From JAZNOL01 sp045580815 (GTDB lineage Bacteria > Bacillota > Clostridia > RUG12999): a stretch of DNA of 16,697 nucleotides. The position numbers were made by a program, and so were the translations under genes. Shown here in pieces: positions 1 to 6,949 of the stretch (positions are counted from its first letter, which is position 1; each line of letters opens with the position of its first letter). The stretch covers positions 1 through 16,697 of the forward strand of contig JAZNOL010000011.1 of the NCBI GenBank assembly GCA_045580815.1, written 5' to 3'. Under the pieces are notes generated by a model that ran no database searches, was not told where the DNA came from, and saw nothing but the letters and a program-made list of their open reading frames with translations.

Positions 1-660
1 CAAGGGACTCCTCAGTTATATCGTGCCGCTGAGGAAACCTACATAAATGACTGGATTCATTTTGATTTGGATGAAGAAGACATTTGTTTTATAGAAAACT
101 TGAAAATCCCCTTTGATACACCCATCCCACTTGATGACATAAGCATTCTGTCTCAGATGATAAAAAATGTGGGGCGTGAGAAATATTCCGAAAATCTTTA
201 TAAAGAAGATTCCATGAATATGTATGTAAAGCTGATGTTTATAAAAATAAGCGAAAAAATGTATAACCGCAAAATTAGCGAAACTCCGCATTATGACGAA
301 TTATCAAATTTGCGGAGCAAAATTTATAACAGCCCCGCTTGTGCCCACAGCATAAAAGAGCTTGCTGCCGAAATGATGATGAGCCAGTCATATTTTCAGC
401 ATCTGTATAAACATGTTTTTGGCATAAGTGCCATTGCCGATGTTGTAAACAGCCGTATTGAGCACGCAAAATATCTGCTTTCCAGCACAGATTTTTTAGT
501 CAGCCATATTGCAAAAGAATGCGGATATAATAATGAGGTGCATTTTATGCGCCAGTTTAAAGAAACTGTCGGCATAACACCGTCAGAATACCGCAGACAA
601 TTTAAGTTTTCAGGTAATGAGGTCAGACAGTCATTAAACCGTAACCCTTATATTCTGTAA
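1..660 (+). CDS. AraC-family transcriptional regulator, 5'-truncated by window edge
   Basis: The frame is open from base 1, so the gene begins upstream of the window; 219 residues are visible. The C-terminal ~100 residues form the double helix-turn-helix DNA-binding domain of the AraC/XylS family: HTH1 (SIKELAAEMMMSQSYFQHLY) around visible residues 117-137, HTH2 (VSHIAKECGYNNEVHFMRQF) around 166-187, followed by the family signature F-KETVG-TP-EYRR. The N-terminal part (with NDWIHFDL near the start) resembles the end of a cupin-type ligand-binding domain, as in one-component sugar or metabolite sensors. The ligand and targets cannot be told because the sensor pocket and the upstream neighbours are missing. 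It ends nine bases before a hairpin that terminates the convergent gene. The TTG codon at 67 is internal and should not be taken as a start. The family call is firm; the function is not. Confidence 0.9.
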   Translation, partial: QGTPQLYRAAEETYINDWIHFDLDEEDICFIENLKIPFDTPIPLDDISILSQMIKNVGREKYSENLYKEDSMNMYVKLMFIKISEKMYNRKISETPHYDELSNLRSKIYNSPACAHSIKELAAEMMMSQSYFQHLYKHVFGISAIADVVNSRIEHAKYLLSSTDFLVSHIAKECGYNNEVHFMRQFKETVGITPSEYRRQFKFSGNEVRQSLNRNPYIL

Positions 661-694
661 ATAAAAAAGCTGATATGATTTTTATCATATCAGC
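661..694 (-). terminator. Intrinsic terminator for the histidine-phosphatase gene
   Basis: An 11-bp perfect stem (669-679 with 684-694, loop TTTT) is followed on the minus strand by six T residues (complement of 663-668). The stop codon of the minus-strand gene (690-692) lies inside the stem. On the plus strand the hairpin also closes the AraC gene, but no T-run follows, so it works mainly for the minus strand. Confidence 0.75.
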
Positions 695-1331
695 AATTAG
701 ACGGAAGCTCTGTTTGCATACCGCTAAGATGAGAGTCTTCACCGATAAGCTTCAGCTCGAAGCTGCTGTCTTTATATTCAACAACCGTTACCGATGCGTT
801 TGAAACCCAGGGAACATCTTTCATTTCGTCGAGAGTTTTGCCTGACCATAGACACTGCATGGTTCGTATGGGCGTTGCATGAAAAGTCACAAGCACGGTT
901 TTGCCATCGTTCTCGGTTGCTATTTCTGTGAGTTTTTTTAAAATGCGCTCAGCCAGTTGTTTCACCGACTCGCCGCCTGTGCATACGGAATTTCCTATAT
1001 CGTCAAGCCACACGGAATAATCATCAGAGTATTTTTGAACAAGCTCGTCAAACGGCACATCTTCCCAATTTCCTGCATAAATTTCACGCAGATTTTTATC
1101 TGTGATTATTTCCATGCCGATTTTATCAGCAACTTTTTTTGCAGTATTATACGCACGTTTCAAATCGCTGGAATAAATCTTGTCCACTTTGTAGTTTTCA
1201 AGTATATATTCCGCAGTTTTTTCAGTTTGTGCATGACCTGTGGGTGACAGGTCATAATCGGTGTGTCCGGCATATATTTTTTCTAGGTTTGCCATGCTTT
1301 GCCCATGGCGCACAAGGATTAAAGTTGTCAT
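690..1331 (-). CDS. Histidine phosphatase family protein (phosphoglycerate mutase-like)
   Basis: This is a 213-residue protein of the histidine phosphatase branch 1, which transfers phosphate through a phospho-histidine. The N-terminal LVRHGQS motif carries the catalytic R8-H9-G10. Other pocket residues are R59 (SSDLKRAYNTA), the acid E83 (LREIYAGNWE) and the second histidine H151 (VTFHATPIR). The second motif reads FHATPIR rather than the usual SHGGVIR, a modest departure. Length and motifs fit cofactor-independent small phosphatases (CobC, PhoE or GpmB-like) rather than glycolytic dPGM; the substrate cannot be deduced. The ATG has AAGGAAG upstream (about 1339-1345). It lies 51 bases downstream of yebC with a hairpin between them, so it is probably expressed by read-through from the yebC promoter; no separate promoter was seen. 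Confidence 0.9.
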   Translation of the reverse strand: MTTLILVRHGQSMANLEKIYAGHTDYDLSPTGHAQTEKTAEYILENYKVDKIYSSDLKRAYNTAKKVADKIGMEIITDKNLREIYAGNWEDVPFDELVQKYSDDYSVWLDDIGNSVCTGGESVKQLAERILKKLTEIATENDGKTVLVTFHATPIRTMQCLWSGKTLDEMKDVPWVSNASVTVVEYKDSSFELKLIGEDSHLSGMQTELPSNC

Positions 1332-1353
1332 AGCAATCTTCCTTTAAGTATAT

Positions 1354-1378
1354 AAAAGCCGCTTAAAAAGCGGCTTTT
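1354..1378 (-). terminator. Hairpin terminator or attenuator between yebC and the phosphatase gene
   Basis: An 11-bp stem (1354-1364 with 1368-1378, loop AAA) with a GC core (AGCCGC/GCGGCT) and a TTTT run lies four bases after the yebC stop. The T-run is part of the stem and only ATATA follows, so termination is probably partial, which would allow low-level expression of the downstream phosphatase. Confidence 0.65.
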
Positions 1379-1382
1379 AAAA

Positions 1383-2120
1383 TTAGTCTTCGTCGGGAGT
1401 ATCCCAGCTGTGCCATACGTTCTGCACATCGTCATTGTCTTCAAGCATATCAAGAAGCTTGTTCATCATTTTGATGTCATCTTCGCTTGTGAGAGTTGTA
1501 TAGTTCTGCGGAATCATTGACACTTCAGCAGAAGCGGTTTCATAGCCTGCCGCTTCAAGAGCATCACAAACAGCAGAAAATGCTTCGGGCGATGTTGTGA
1601 TTTCAAAAAATCCGCTGTCACCTGTGAAATCGTCTGCACCTGCATCAAGTGCCGCCATCATAAGCTCTTCTTCGTCAATTTTTCCGTTGTCTTCAATAAC
1701 GATTATACCTTTTTTATCAAACATCCAGGATACGCAACCGGTAGCACCTAAGTTGCCGCCGAATTTGTCAAAATAATGTTTCATATCACCGGATGTACGG
1801 TTACGGTTATCTGTGAGTGCTTCAACAATAACAGCAACACCGCTGGGGCCGTAACCTTCATATGTGATTTCTTCGTAGTTGTCGGTATCTCCTTCGCCGG
1901 AGGCTTTTTTGATACATCTTGTAATGTTATCGTTAGGCATGTTAAGTGAACGTGCTTTTTTGATTGCATCAGCAAGACGTGCGTTTGATGACGGGTCGGG
2001 TCCGCCCTGTTTTACAATAACAGAAATTTCACGTCCCAGTTTTGTAAAGATTTTACCTTTCTGGGCATCTGTTTTTTCTTTTTTGTGCTTAATATTGTTC
2101 CATTTTGAATGTCCTGACAT
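1383..2120 (-). CDS. yebC: YebC/PmpR family protein
   Basis: This is a 245-residue cytosolic protein of the YebC/TACO1 family, at the usual family length. The start is the family hallmark MSGHSKWNNIKHKKEKTDAQKGKIF. It is followed by the GREI-V-VKQGGPDP-SN-RL block and later by ITYEGYGPSGVAVIVEALTDNRNRT, which in this family marks the core of domain 2. The C-terminus is acidic (DNDDVQNVWHSWDTPDED). Members were first described as DNA-binding regulators; more recent work shows that YebC-type proteins help ribosomes through proline-rich stall sites. CGGAAGG (2131-2137) lies ten bases before the ATG, and a consensus sigma-A promoter lies upstream at 2193-2221. This is a housekeeping gene flanking the polysaccharide locus. 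Confidence 0.97.
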   Translation of the reverse strand: MSGHSKWNNIKHKKEKTDAQKGKIFTKLGREISVIVKQGGPDPSSNARLADAIKKARSLNMPNDNITRCIKKASGEGDTDNYEEITYEGYGPSGVAVIVEALTDNRNRTSGDMKHYFDKFGGNLGATGCVSWMFDKKGIIVIEDNGKIDEEELMMAALDAGADDFTGDSGFFEITTSPEAFSAVCDALEAAGYETASAEVSMIPQNYTTLTSEDDIKMMNKLLDMLEDNDDVQNVWHSWDTPDED

Positions 2121-2192
2121 AATTTCAAATCCTTCCGATAATATATAATGGCATATACATAAATTTGGTTAGCCTTAAAATCATACCATAAT

Positions 2193-2221
2193 ATTATACA
2201 CCATTTTTTGCCGTTTGTCAA
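2193..2221 (-). promoter_or_regulatory. Sigma-A promoter of yebC
   Basis: On the minus strand TTGACA (2216-2221), a 17-base spacer and TATAAT (2193-2198) form a perfect consensus promoter, giving a leader of about 65 bases before the yebC ATG. It lies back to back with the promoter of the plus-strand glycosyltransferase gene. Confidence 0.85.
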
Positions 2222-2255
2222 GTGATGTTATAAAAACGTTCTTTTTTATTTATTA

Positions 2256-2284
2256 TTGACTTATTTGTTAATTTGTTGTATAAT
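2256..2284 (+). promoter_or_regulatory. Sigma-A promoter of the 2330-4483 glycosyltransferase pair
   Basis: TTGACT (2256-2261), a 17-base spacer and TATAAT (2279-2284) lie 45 bases before the ATG at 2330. AAGGAG (2315-2320) is the ribosome binding site. Only 34 bases separate this -35 box from that of the divergent yebC promoter. Confidence 0.85.
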
Positions 2285-2329
2285 AGATTTAGATAGATTT
2301 TAGCAACCTGTTATAAGGAGAATCAAGTT

Positions 2330-3154
2330 ATGCCGTCATTTGAAATTTTATGCGCAACAATGAATCAGACCGATTTTTCAAAAATTAAAGAAATGAACAT
2401 AAAGTCGAATGTTGTGTTTGCAAACCAGGCAGGGCGCAATGAGTTTTCACAAATTGAATTTGGCGGAAAAACGGCAAAAATGGTAACAACCGATACCATA
2501 GGTGTTGGCAAAAACCGCAATCTCTCTTTGATTCATGCAAGCGGCGATATATGTCTTTTTGCTGATGATGACGTGAGATATTCTGACGATGCCGAGGAAA
2601 AAATATTAAAAGAATTTGAAAATCATCCCGATGCGGATGTTATTATTTTTCATTTTGAATCAACCAATCACGACAGAACTGACACAAGGTATAACAAAAC
2701 TAAAAAACGCAGTCGTTTTTCAAAAGCACCTTGGGGTTGCTACAGAATTGCCTTTAAACTTGATTCTATTAAAAAATGCAACATCTGGTTTACAACTTTA
2801 TTCGGAGGTGGATGTATATTCCCTTCAGGCGAGGACAGTATGTTGCTTTCTGATATGAAAAAAAATGGCATGGTTTTATATACATCAAAAGAAACTATTG
2901 GAACTGTTTCTCATCAAACTTCAACCTGGTTTACCGGATATGACGAAAAATTTTTCTATGCAAAAGGCGTATATTATCAAGCAACTCGTCCAAAAACAAT
3001 ACACATTTGGATGCTGTACGCTGCTATAAAATTTTTCAAAAATGGAGATTTGTCTTTTAAGAAAAAGTTAACATGGATAAATCATGGCAAAAAAGGATAC
3101 AAAAAAATGCTAAGTTATGATGATTTTTGCAGAACATTAGATCCACGCAAGTAA
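2330..3154 (+). CDS. Glycosyltransferase family 2-like protein (GT-A fold)
   Basis: This is a 274-residue soluble protein with the features of an inverting GT-A glycosyltransferase. The segment GVGKNRNLSLIHASGDICLF leads into an acidic DDD at residues 79-81, which corresponds to the metal- and nucleotide-sugar-binding DXD motif. GED at 167-169 fits the later acceptor-side or catalytic acid motif, preceded by a glycine-rich FGGGC turn. No membrane helix is evident. The N-terminus (SFEILCATMNQTDFSKI) is unlike the usual VSVIIPxYN opening, so it belongs to a divergent GT2 subgroup; the donor and acceptor are unknown. It is transcribed with the next glycosyltransferase (27-base gap) from its own consensus promoter and is placed to add a sugar to the surface polysaccharide repeat unit. 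Confidence 0.85.
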   Translation: MPSFEILCATMNQTDFSKIKEMNIKSNVVFANQAGRNEFSQIEFGGKTAKMVTTDTIGVGKNRNLSLIHASGDICLFADDDVRYSDDAEEKILKEFENHPDADVIIFHFESTNHDRTDTRYNKTKKRSRFSKAPWGCYRIAFKLDSIKKCNIWFTTLFGGGCIFPSGEDSMLLSDMKKNGMVLYTSKETIGTVSHQTSTWFTGYDEKFFYAKGVYYQATRPKTIHIWMLYAAIKFFKNGDLSFKKKLTWINHGKKGYKKMLSYDDFCRTLDPRK

Positions 3155-3181
3155 ATACATCATTGATTGAAGGTGAAACCC

Positions 3182-4483
3182 ATGGATATTCAATATCCTA
3201 ACCTGCTTGTTATCAGCAATAACAGTTTGTCTGACTCAAATTCCAACGGCAGAACGCTGGCAGGTTTTCTGAAAGGATGGCCCAAAGAAAAGCTGGCACA
3301 GTTTTATATTACCGGCGAAACACCTAACTCATCTGTTTGCGACAATTTTTTCAGAGTTACGGACAAAGAAATGATGGTTAACATATTCCGAAAAAACCGA
3401 ATTGGAAAAACCGTATGCAACTCTGACAAAACGGCTGTTGTCAAAGCTGATATAAATTCCAAACTAAGCAAAAAAACCATATTTAAAATTGCCGCACGCG
3501 ACATAGTGTGGAGTTCAAATTTATGGTGGAATAAAAACTTAAAAAACTGGCTGAGTGACTTTTCTCCGCAGATAATACTGTTTTTTGCCGGAGAATCAGC
3601 ATTCACATTTAACATAACAAAAAAAATAGCAAATTATCTGAATATCCCCATTGTAATATACAATAGTGAAGGATATTATTTTAAGAAAAAAAACTATCTC
3701 AAAAGCGGTAACTGGGTTTCTGATGCAATTTCAAGCATGATATATCCGTTTTTTCACAGCCATTACAAACGTGTATTTACCAAAATGATGGCACAGGCAT
3801 CGCATACAGTTTATATAAACAACAAGCTGAAAACAGACTATGATTCTGTATTCAAAAAACCCTCTACCACAATATACACCGCTTCGGATATCGAGTACAT
3901 CAAAACAGATAAGTCAAACAAAATCCCGATGATTTCGTATCTCGGCAACTTAGGTGTAGGACGGCATCTATCGCTTATTGAAATCGGAAATGCATTGCAA
4001 AGCATTAACCCTGATTTACATCTTAATGTTTACGGAAAAACGCCCAACGACAGCATAAAAAATGAGCTGTTGTCATGCAATGGCATAAAATACAACGGAT
4101 TAATTTCTTACGAAGAAGTAAAAGAAATAATGCGGTCAAGCAACCTGCTTGTTCATGCAGAAAGTTTCGATGATTTCACGGTAAATGATTTGAAGTATGC
4201 TTTTACAACCAAAATAGCAGATTCTTTATCATGCGGAACGTGTTTTTTTGTGTATGCTCACGAGAATCTTGCCTGTAGCGAATATCTTTCAAAAAACGAA
4301 TGTGCTTGTGTTGTAACAGACAAAACAAAACTGCAGACATCTCTGGCAGACATTTTAACCAACATCGAACTACAAAACAAATATATCAAAAACGGACTTG
4401 AACTTGCCAAAAAAAATCACAACGGAAAACAAAACAGTAAGCAATTTCAGGATATACTCATAAAAGAAGCCTGCACACGGTAA
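3182..4483 (+). CDS. Glycosyltransferase family 4-like protein (GT-B fold)
   Basis: This is a 433-residue protein. The ATG at 3182 is chosen over the upstream in-frame TTG at 3167 because AAGGTG (3170-3175) sits six bases before it. The N-terminal half opens with a Rossmann-type strand and an asparagine-rich loop (NLLVISNNSLSDSNSNGRTL), as at the acceptor-side GG-loop of GT-B enzymes. The C-terminal half carries ISYLGNLGVGRHLSL (start of the donor domain), HAESFDDFTVNDLKYAFTTKIADSLSCGTCF (equivalent of the E-X7-E/KxxDxLaaG donor motif) and a final helix. It departs from textbook GT4 enzymes (no clear EX7E), so the sugar cannot be assigned. The two basic clusters and lack of transmembrane helices suggest a peripheral membrane enzyme. 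It ends inside a shared bidirectional terminator facing the convergent operon. Confidence 0.85.
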   Translation: MDIQYPNLLVISNNSLSDSNSNGRTLAGFLKGWPKEKLAQFYITGETPNSSVCDNFFRVTDKEMMVNIFRKNRIGKTVCNSDKTAVVKADINSKLSKKTIFKIAARDIVWSSNLWWNKNLKNWLSDFSPQIILFFAGESAFTFNITKKIANYLNIPIVIYNSEGYYFKKKNYLKSGNWVSDAISSMIYPFFHSHYKRVFTKMMAQASHTVYINNKLKTDYDSVFKKPSTTIYTASDIEYIKTDKSNKIPMISYLGNLGVGRHLSLIEIGNALQSINPDLHLNVYGKTPNDSIKNELLSCNGIKYNGLISYEEVKEIMRSSNLLVHAESFDDFTVNDLKYAFTTKIADSLSCGTCFFVYAHENLACSEYLSKNECACVVTDKTKLQTSLADILTNIELQNKYIKNGLELAKKNHNGKQNSKQFQDILIKEACTR

Positions 4484-4498
4484 CGCGTATGCAGGCTT
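4467..4498. terminator. Shared terminator between convergent glycosyltransferase and tagD operons
   Basis: A 9-bp stem (4467-4475 with 4490-4498) is extended by a short inner helix. CTTTGTTTCATTT follows on the plus strand and CTTTTATG on the minus strand. The stop codon of the plus-strand gene (4481-4483) lies in the loop. It can serve both converging genes. Confidence 0.65.
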
Positions 4499-4502
4499 TG
4501 TT

Positions 4503-4898
4503 TCATTTATTTCCAAACAAATCTGTTTTTATTTTTGTTGTTGAAATTTCGGGTGTTCGCTCAAGATAGACAACCTCGCATTTTTCTTTCAGAAAATCAA
4601 ATTTTCCTTTCCAGTCATCTCCCATAACGAAAACATCACATTTATATTCATCAACGTCTGTCATTTTCTGATCCCAGTTGTTTTCGGGAATAACAAGGTC
4701 AACATATCTTATTGATTCAAGAAGCTGTTTTCGCACTTCGTACGGGAAATAAGTTTTCTTATTTTTCTCTATACTGTTAAATTCGTCAGTGCTTAACGCA
4801 ACAATAAGATAATCTCCCAGTTCTTTAGCTCTCTTTAGCAGGTTAATATGTCCATAATGAAGCAAATCAAATGTTCCGTATGTAATTACTCGTTTCAT
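4503..4898 (-). CDS. tagD: Glycerol-3-phosphate cytidylyltransferase (CDP-glycerol synthesis)
   Basis: This is a 131-residue cytosolic nucleotidyltransferase that makes CDP-glycerol from CTP and glycerol-3-phosphate. It opens MKRVITYGTFDLLHYGH with the HxGH signature at residues 14-17 and has the R-TPEISTTKIK motif at 114-124 and the internal VFVMGDDWKGKFDFL block. As I recall the B. subtilis TagD sequence (about 129 residues), the match is close along its whole length. The ATG at 4898 is chosen over the upstream in-frame start at 4913 because GGGGAG (4906-4911) lies seven bases before it and the family starts there. It is last in a minus-strand operon behind the GT2 gene (35-base gap). CDP-glycerol usually feeds teichoic-acid polymerases or glycerol-phosphate decoration of capsules; no glycerophosphotransferase is visible nearby. 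Confidence 0.93.
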   Translation of the reverse strand: MKRVITYGTFDLLHYGHINLLKRAKELGDYLIVALSTDEFNSIEKNKKTYFPYEVRKQLLESIRYVDLVIPENNWDQKMTDVDEYKCDVFVMGDDWKGKFDFLKEKCEVVYLERTPEISTTKIKTDLFGNK

Positions 4899-4933
4899 AA
4901 TTTTTCTCCCCATAATCTTATTGAAGATTCACA

Positions 4934-5746
4934 TCACTGTTTTTTTAATATTCGTACAACCTTTGAAACAGCTATGGATACAAACCGCAGTTTCAAAAGC
5001 AATTTGAAATACAAGCTATTACAATCCCATGCATCAAGATGTTTTTTTATTTCTGCTTCCACCAGTTTATTGCATCTGTATTTTTCCTTTATTTTTAAAG
5101 CATTGCTTGTAAGTCCGCCGGTGTCACGGCGATAATTATATTTAACTTTTGTAGTGAACAAACAGCTTTTTGCCCTAGAAAAAATATCCAGATTTAATAT
5201 CAAATCTTCTGCTGTTTTCATGTCTGCTTTGAACCTTAGATTTTCTGTAAGCTCTTTTTTGTAAAAATTTCTGCATACCGAATTAAACTGTATACTTGTG
5301 AGAATTTTTTTATAAATGTGATTTTTAAATTCATTTTTAGCGACAAATTTATCTTCTTTACATATAAATTTCTCGTCCGAAACAGTAGTTTCGGATACAT
5401 AATGCAATGGGAAATGAACAACATCTGCTCCGTGCGTCTCAGCAAGATTTACAAGCTTTTCAATAGCATCCGTATCAAAGTAATCGTCACTGTCAAGAAA
5501 CATTATATACTCCCCGGTTGCAGCCTCAAGCCCTTTATTTCGTGCAGACGAAACACCGTTTTGTTTTGACTGTATAACATTTATATTGTCGTAACTTCCG
5601 AGAATCTCTGCCGTATTATCGGTAGAACCATCGTTAATTACCACAATCTCGACATTCGGATAAGTTTGAAAAACAAGCGAATCTATGCATTTTTTTATAT
5701 AATTTTCGGCATTGTACGCCGGAATTATCACAGATACTTTTTTCAT
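4934..5746 (-). CDS. Glycosyltransferase family 2 (GT-A fold)
   Basis: This is a 270-residue soluble glycosyltransferase with textbook GT2 features. The N-terminus reads KVSVIIPAYNAENYIKKCIDSL; VVINDGSTDNT (residues 36-45) binds the nucleotide; NGVSSARNKGLEAATGEYI leads to the DSDD motif at 85-88, which binds metal and donor; TAEDLIL at 179-184 supplies the ED catalytic or acceptor motif. The C-terminal ~40 residues are basic and hydrophobic (FKLLLKLRFVSIAVSKVVRILKK), probably a membrane-association helix. It follows the sugar transferase in the same operon and precedes tagD, so it probably adds the second sugar of the lipid-linked repeat unit. GGAG (5757-5760) lies ten bases before the ATG. 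The sugar specificity is not predictable. Confidence 0.95.
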   Translation of the reverse strand: MKKVSVIIPAYNAENYIKKCIDSLVFQTYPNVEIVVINDGSTDNTAEILGSYDNINVIQSKQNGVSSARNKGLEAATGEYIMFLDSDDYFDTDAIEKLVNLAETHGADVVHFPLHYVSETTVSDEKFICKEDKFVAKNEFKNHIYKKILTSIQFNSVCRNFYKKELTENLRFKADMKTAEDLILNLDIFSRAKSCLFTTKVKYNYRRDTGGLTSNALKIKEKYRCNKLVEAEIKKHLDAWDCNSLYFKLLLKLRFVSIAVSKVVRILKKQ

Positions 5747-5783
5747 ATATCAGCTACTCCGAGTAAACATTTTTAAAACAGTT

Positions 5784-6458
5784 TTATCTTGCGCCTTTCC
5801 GGCCAAAAACAACAGCAACCGTTTTAAATATAATTTTTATATCAAGCCAAAAGCTTTGATTTTCTATGTACTCTATATCGTACAGTATCTTTTCCTCCGG
5901 CAAAAGCTCGTACCCGCCGTTTATCTGAGCAAGCCCCGTAAGACCCGGAGTAACACTCAGACGCTGCTCAAACCCATCGATATATGTACTGAATTTGTCG
6001 TAAAAAACCGGTCTTTCCGGTCTCGGTCCTACTATGCTCATGTCGCCTTTTAAAATATTAATAAGCTGCGGAAGCTCGTCCAACCGGGTTGCTCTTAAAA
6101 ACTTACCGACTTTTGTGCATCTGCAATCATTTGTAGTTGCCCACTGCGCACCGTTTTTTTCCGCATCATTGGTCATAGACCGAAACTTATATAGTACAAA
6201 GTTTTTTCCGCAGTAACCGAGTCTCTCCTGCTTATATAAAGCAGTTCCCGGTGAATCAATAATAATTGCTAACGATATAAGTATACACGGAATAAACAAA
6301 ATGATAATTCCCAAAAAACTTACTATAACATCAAAAAGACGTTTCCCAAAAAAGAATCCAAAATTTTTATTATACACCGAAATTCTTTTTATAAATATTC
6401 GATTTTGGTTTTCATTTTCAGTTTTAGATTCATTCAAATAAATATTGACAGTATTCAT
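5784..6458 (-). CDS. Sugar transferase: polyprenyl-phosphate phosphoglycosyl transferase (initiating enzyme)
   Basis: This is a 224-residue monotopic phosphoglycosyl transferase of the bacterial sugar transferase family. It moves a sugar-1-phosphate from a nucleotide sugar to undecaprenyl phosphate and so starts a surface-polysaccharide repeat unit. The sequence shows a ~40-residue soluble lead, a basic KRLFDV entry at 39-44, a re-entrant hydrophobic helix around 44-68 with a mid-helix proline (P57), KFRSM at 91-95, the catalytic Asp-Glu pair at 127-128 (RATRLDELPQL), GDMSIVGPRPERP at 138-150 and LTGLAQINGG at 173-182. It lacks the four extra N-terminal helices of WbaP/WcaJ, so it is the short PglC-like form. 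GAGG (6466-6469) lies seven bases before the ATG. It is first in the operon with the GT2 gene and tagD, as expected for an initiating enzyme. Confidence 0.95.
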   Translation of the reverse strand: MNTVNIYLNESKTENENQNRIFIKRISVYNKNFGFFFGKRLFDVIVSFLGIIILFIPCILISLAIIIDSPGTALYKQERLGYCGKNFVLYKFRSMTNDAEKNGAQWATTNDCRCTKVGKFLRATRLDELPQLINILKGDMSIVGPRPERPVFYDKFSTYIDGFEQRLSVTPGLTGLAQINGGYELLPEEKILYDIEYIENQSFWLDIKIIFKTVAVVFGRKGAR

Positions 6459-6762
6459 TGCATCGCCTCATTTAAAATTTTGACGCCTTATTTAATAAAA
6501 TAATTGTACATGCTAAAATTTAATGCAAAGGGGAAATACTACAATCACCTTTTATTATTGTACAATCATTAAAAACTTCCATTAAAATTCAAAAAGGCAA
6601 GCCATAATTGTCGAATAATACAAGCTATAAGTCAACCAAAATACAAAACAACAGAGGATTGAGTTAACATTGTCTGTTTGTCCAATCCCCGGTGCAATTT
6701 TATTTAACCCCTACATTAAATAATTTGGTTAAAATTATCGTGATTTTTAGATTCTTTTTATT

Positions 6763-6791
6763 ATTATAACATATTAAAAACAAAAAATCAA
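6763..6791 (-). promoter_or_regulatory. Candidate promoter of the sugar transferase/GT2/tagD operon
   Basis: On the minus strand TTGATT (6786-6791), a 17-base spacer and TATAAT (6763-6768) match sigma-A reasonably well. The predicted leader would be about 300 bases before the ATG at 6458, which is unusually long; a closer promoter could have been missed in this AT-rich stretch. Confidence 0.5.
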
Positions 6792-6858
6792 TAGAAATTT
6801 ATATATTTCCCACAAAAAATTGCATAAAGCATTTTTGAATTGCATATTTGCATCTTTT

Positions 6859-6878
6859 AAACCAAATGTTTTTGGTTT
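6859..6878. promoter_or_regulatory. Palindromic operator candidate upstream of the polymerase operon
   Basis: A perfect 8-bp inverted repeat, AAACCAAA-TGTT-TTTGGTTT, ends four bases before the -35 box of the plus-strand promoter. The position suits an activator or repressor of a divergent regulatory region. The half-site recurs twice more in the same intergenic region. No regulator is known; this is inference from symmetry and place. Confidence 0.45.
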
Positions 6879-6882
6879 GCTA

Positions 6883-6911
6883 TTGACAAAACAGGCAAAA
6901 AATTATATAAT
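6883..6911 (+). promoter_or_regulatory. Sigma-A promoter of the polymerase/GT4/DUF4330 operon
   Basis: TTGACA (6883-6888), a 17-base spacer and TATAAT (6906-6911) form a perfect consensus, giving a leader of about 30 bases before the TTG start at 6950. Confidence 0.88.
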
Positions 6912-6949
6912 AAATGTATATTTTATAAAATTAAAAAGAAGGTGCAGTT

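Larger units (their letters stand above)
6459..6949. other. 491-bp divergent intergenic region of the polysaccharide locus
   Basis: An AT-rich, gene-free stretch separates the two divergent polysaccharide operons. It holds a consensus plus-strand promoter at 6883-6911, a palindrome next to it at 6859-6878, a weaker minus-strand promoter candidate at 6763-6791, two further copies of the AACCAAA/TTTGGTT half-site (6634-6640 and 6724-6730), and a 10-bp ATTGTACAAT palindrome at 6557-6566. No convincing small ORF was seen. The size and the motif repeats suggest a regulated control region. Confidence 0.6.

Noticed and set aside
1..66. TTG at 67 as the true start of the AraC-family gene
   Set aside because: The frame is open to the window edge, no ribosome binding site precedes 67, and the upstream residues fit the sensor domain of the family.
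957..1333. Plus-strand ORFs opposite the histidine phosphatase and similar overlapping frames elsewhere
   Set aside because: They are antisense shadows of strong genes with no ribosome binding site or recognisable domain.
3167..3181. Upstream in-frame TTG start for the GT4-like gene
   Set aside because: The ribosome binding site AAGGTG lies between this TTG and the ATG at 3182, with ideal spacing for the ATG.
6650..6698. H-type pseudoknot riboswitch
   Set aside because: The complementary segments occur in pseudoknot order, but one connecting loop would have zero length, so a standard H-type fold is not possible; no known riboswitch core was recognised.
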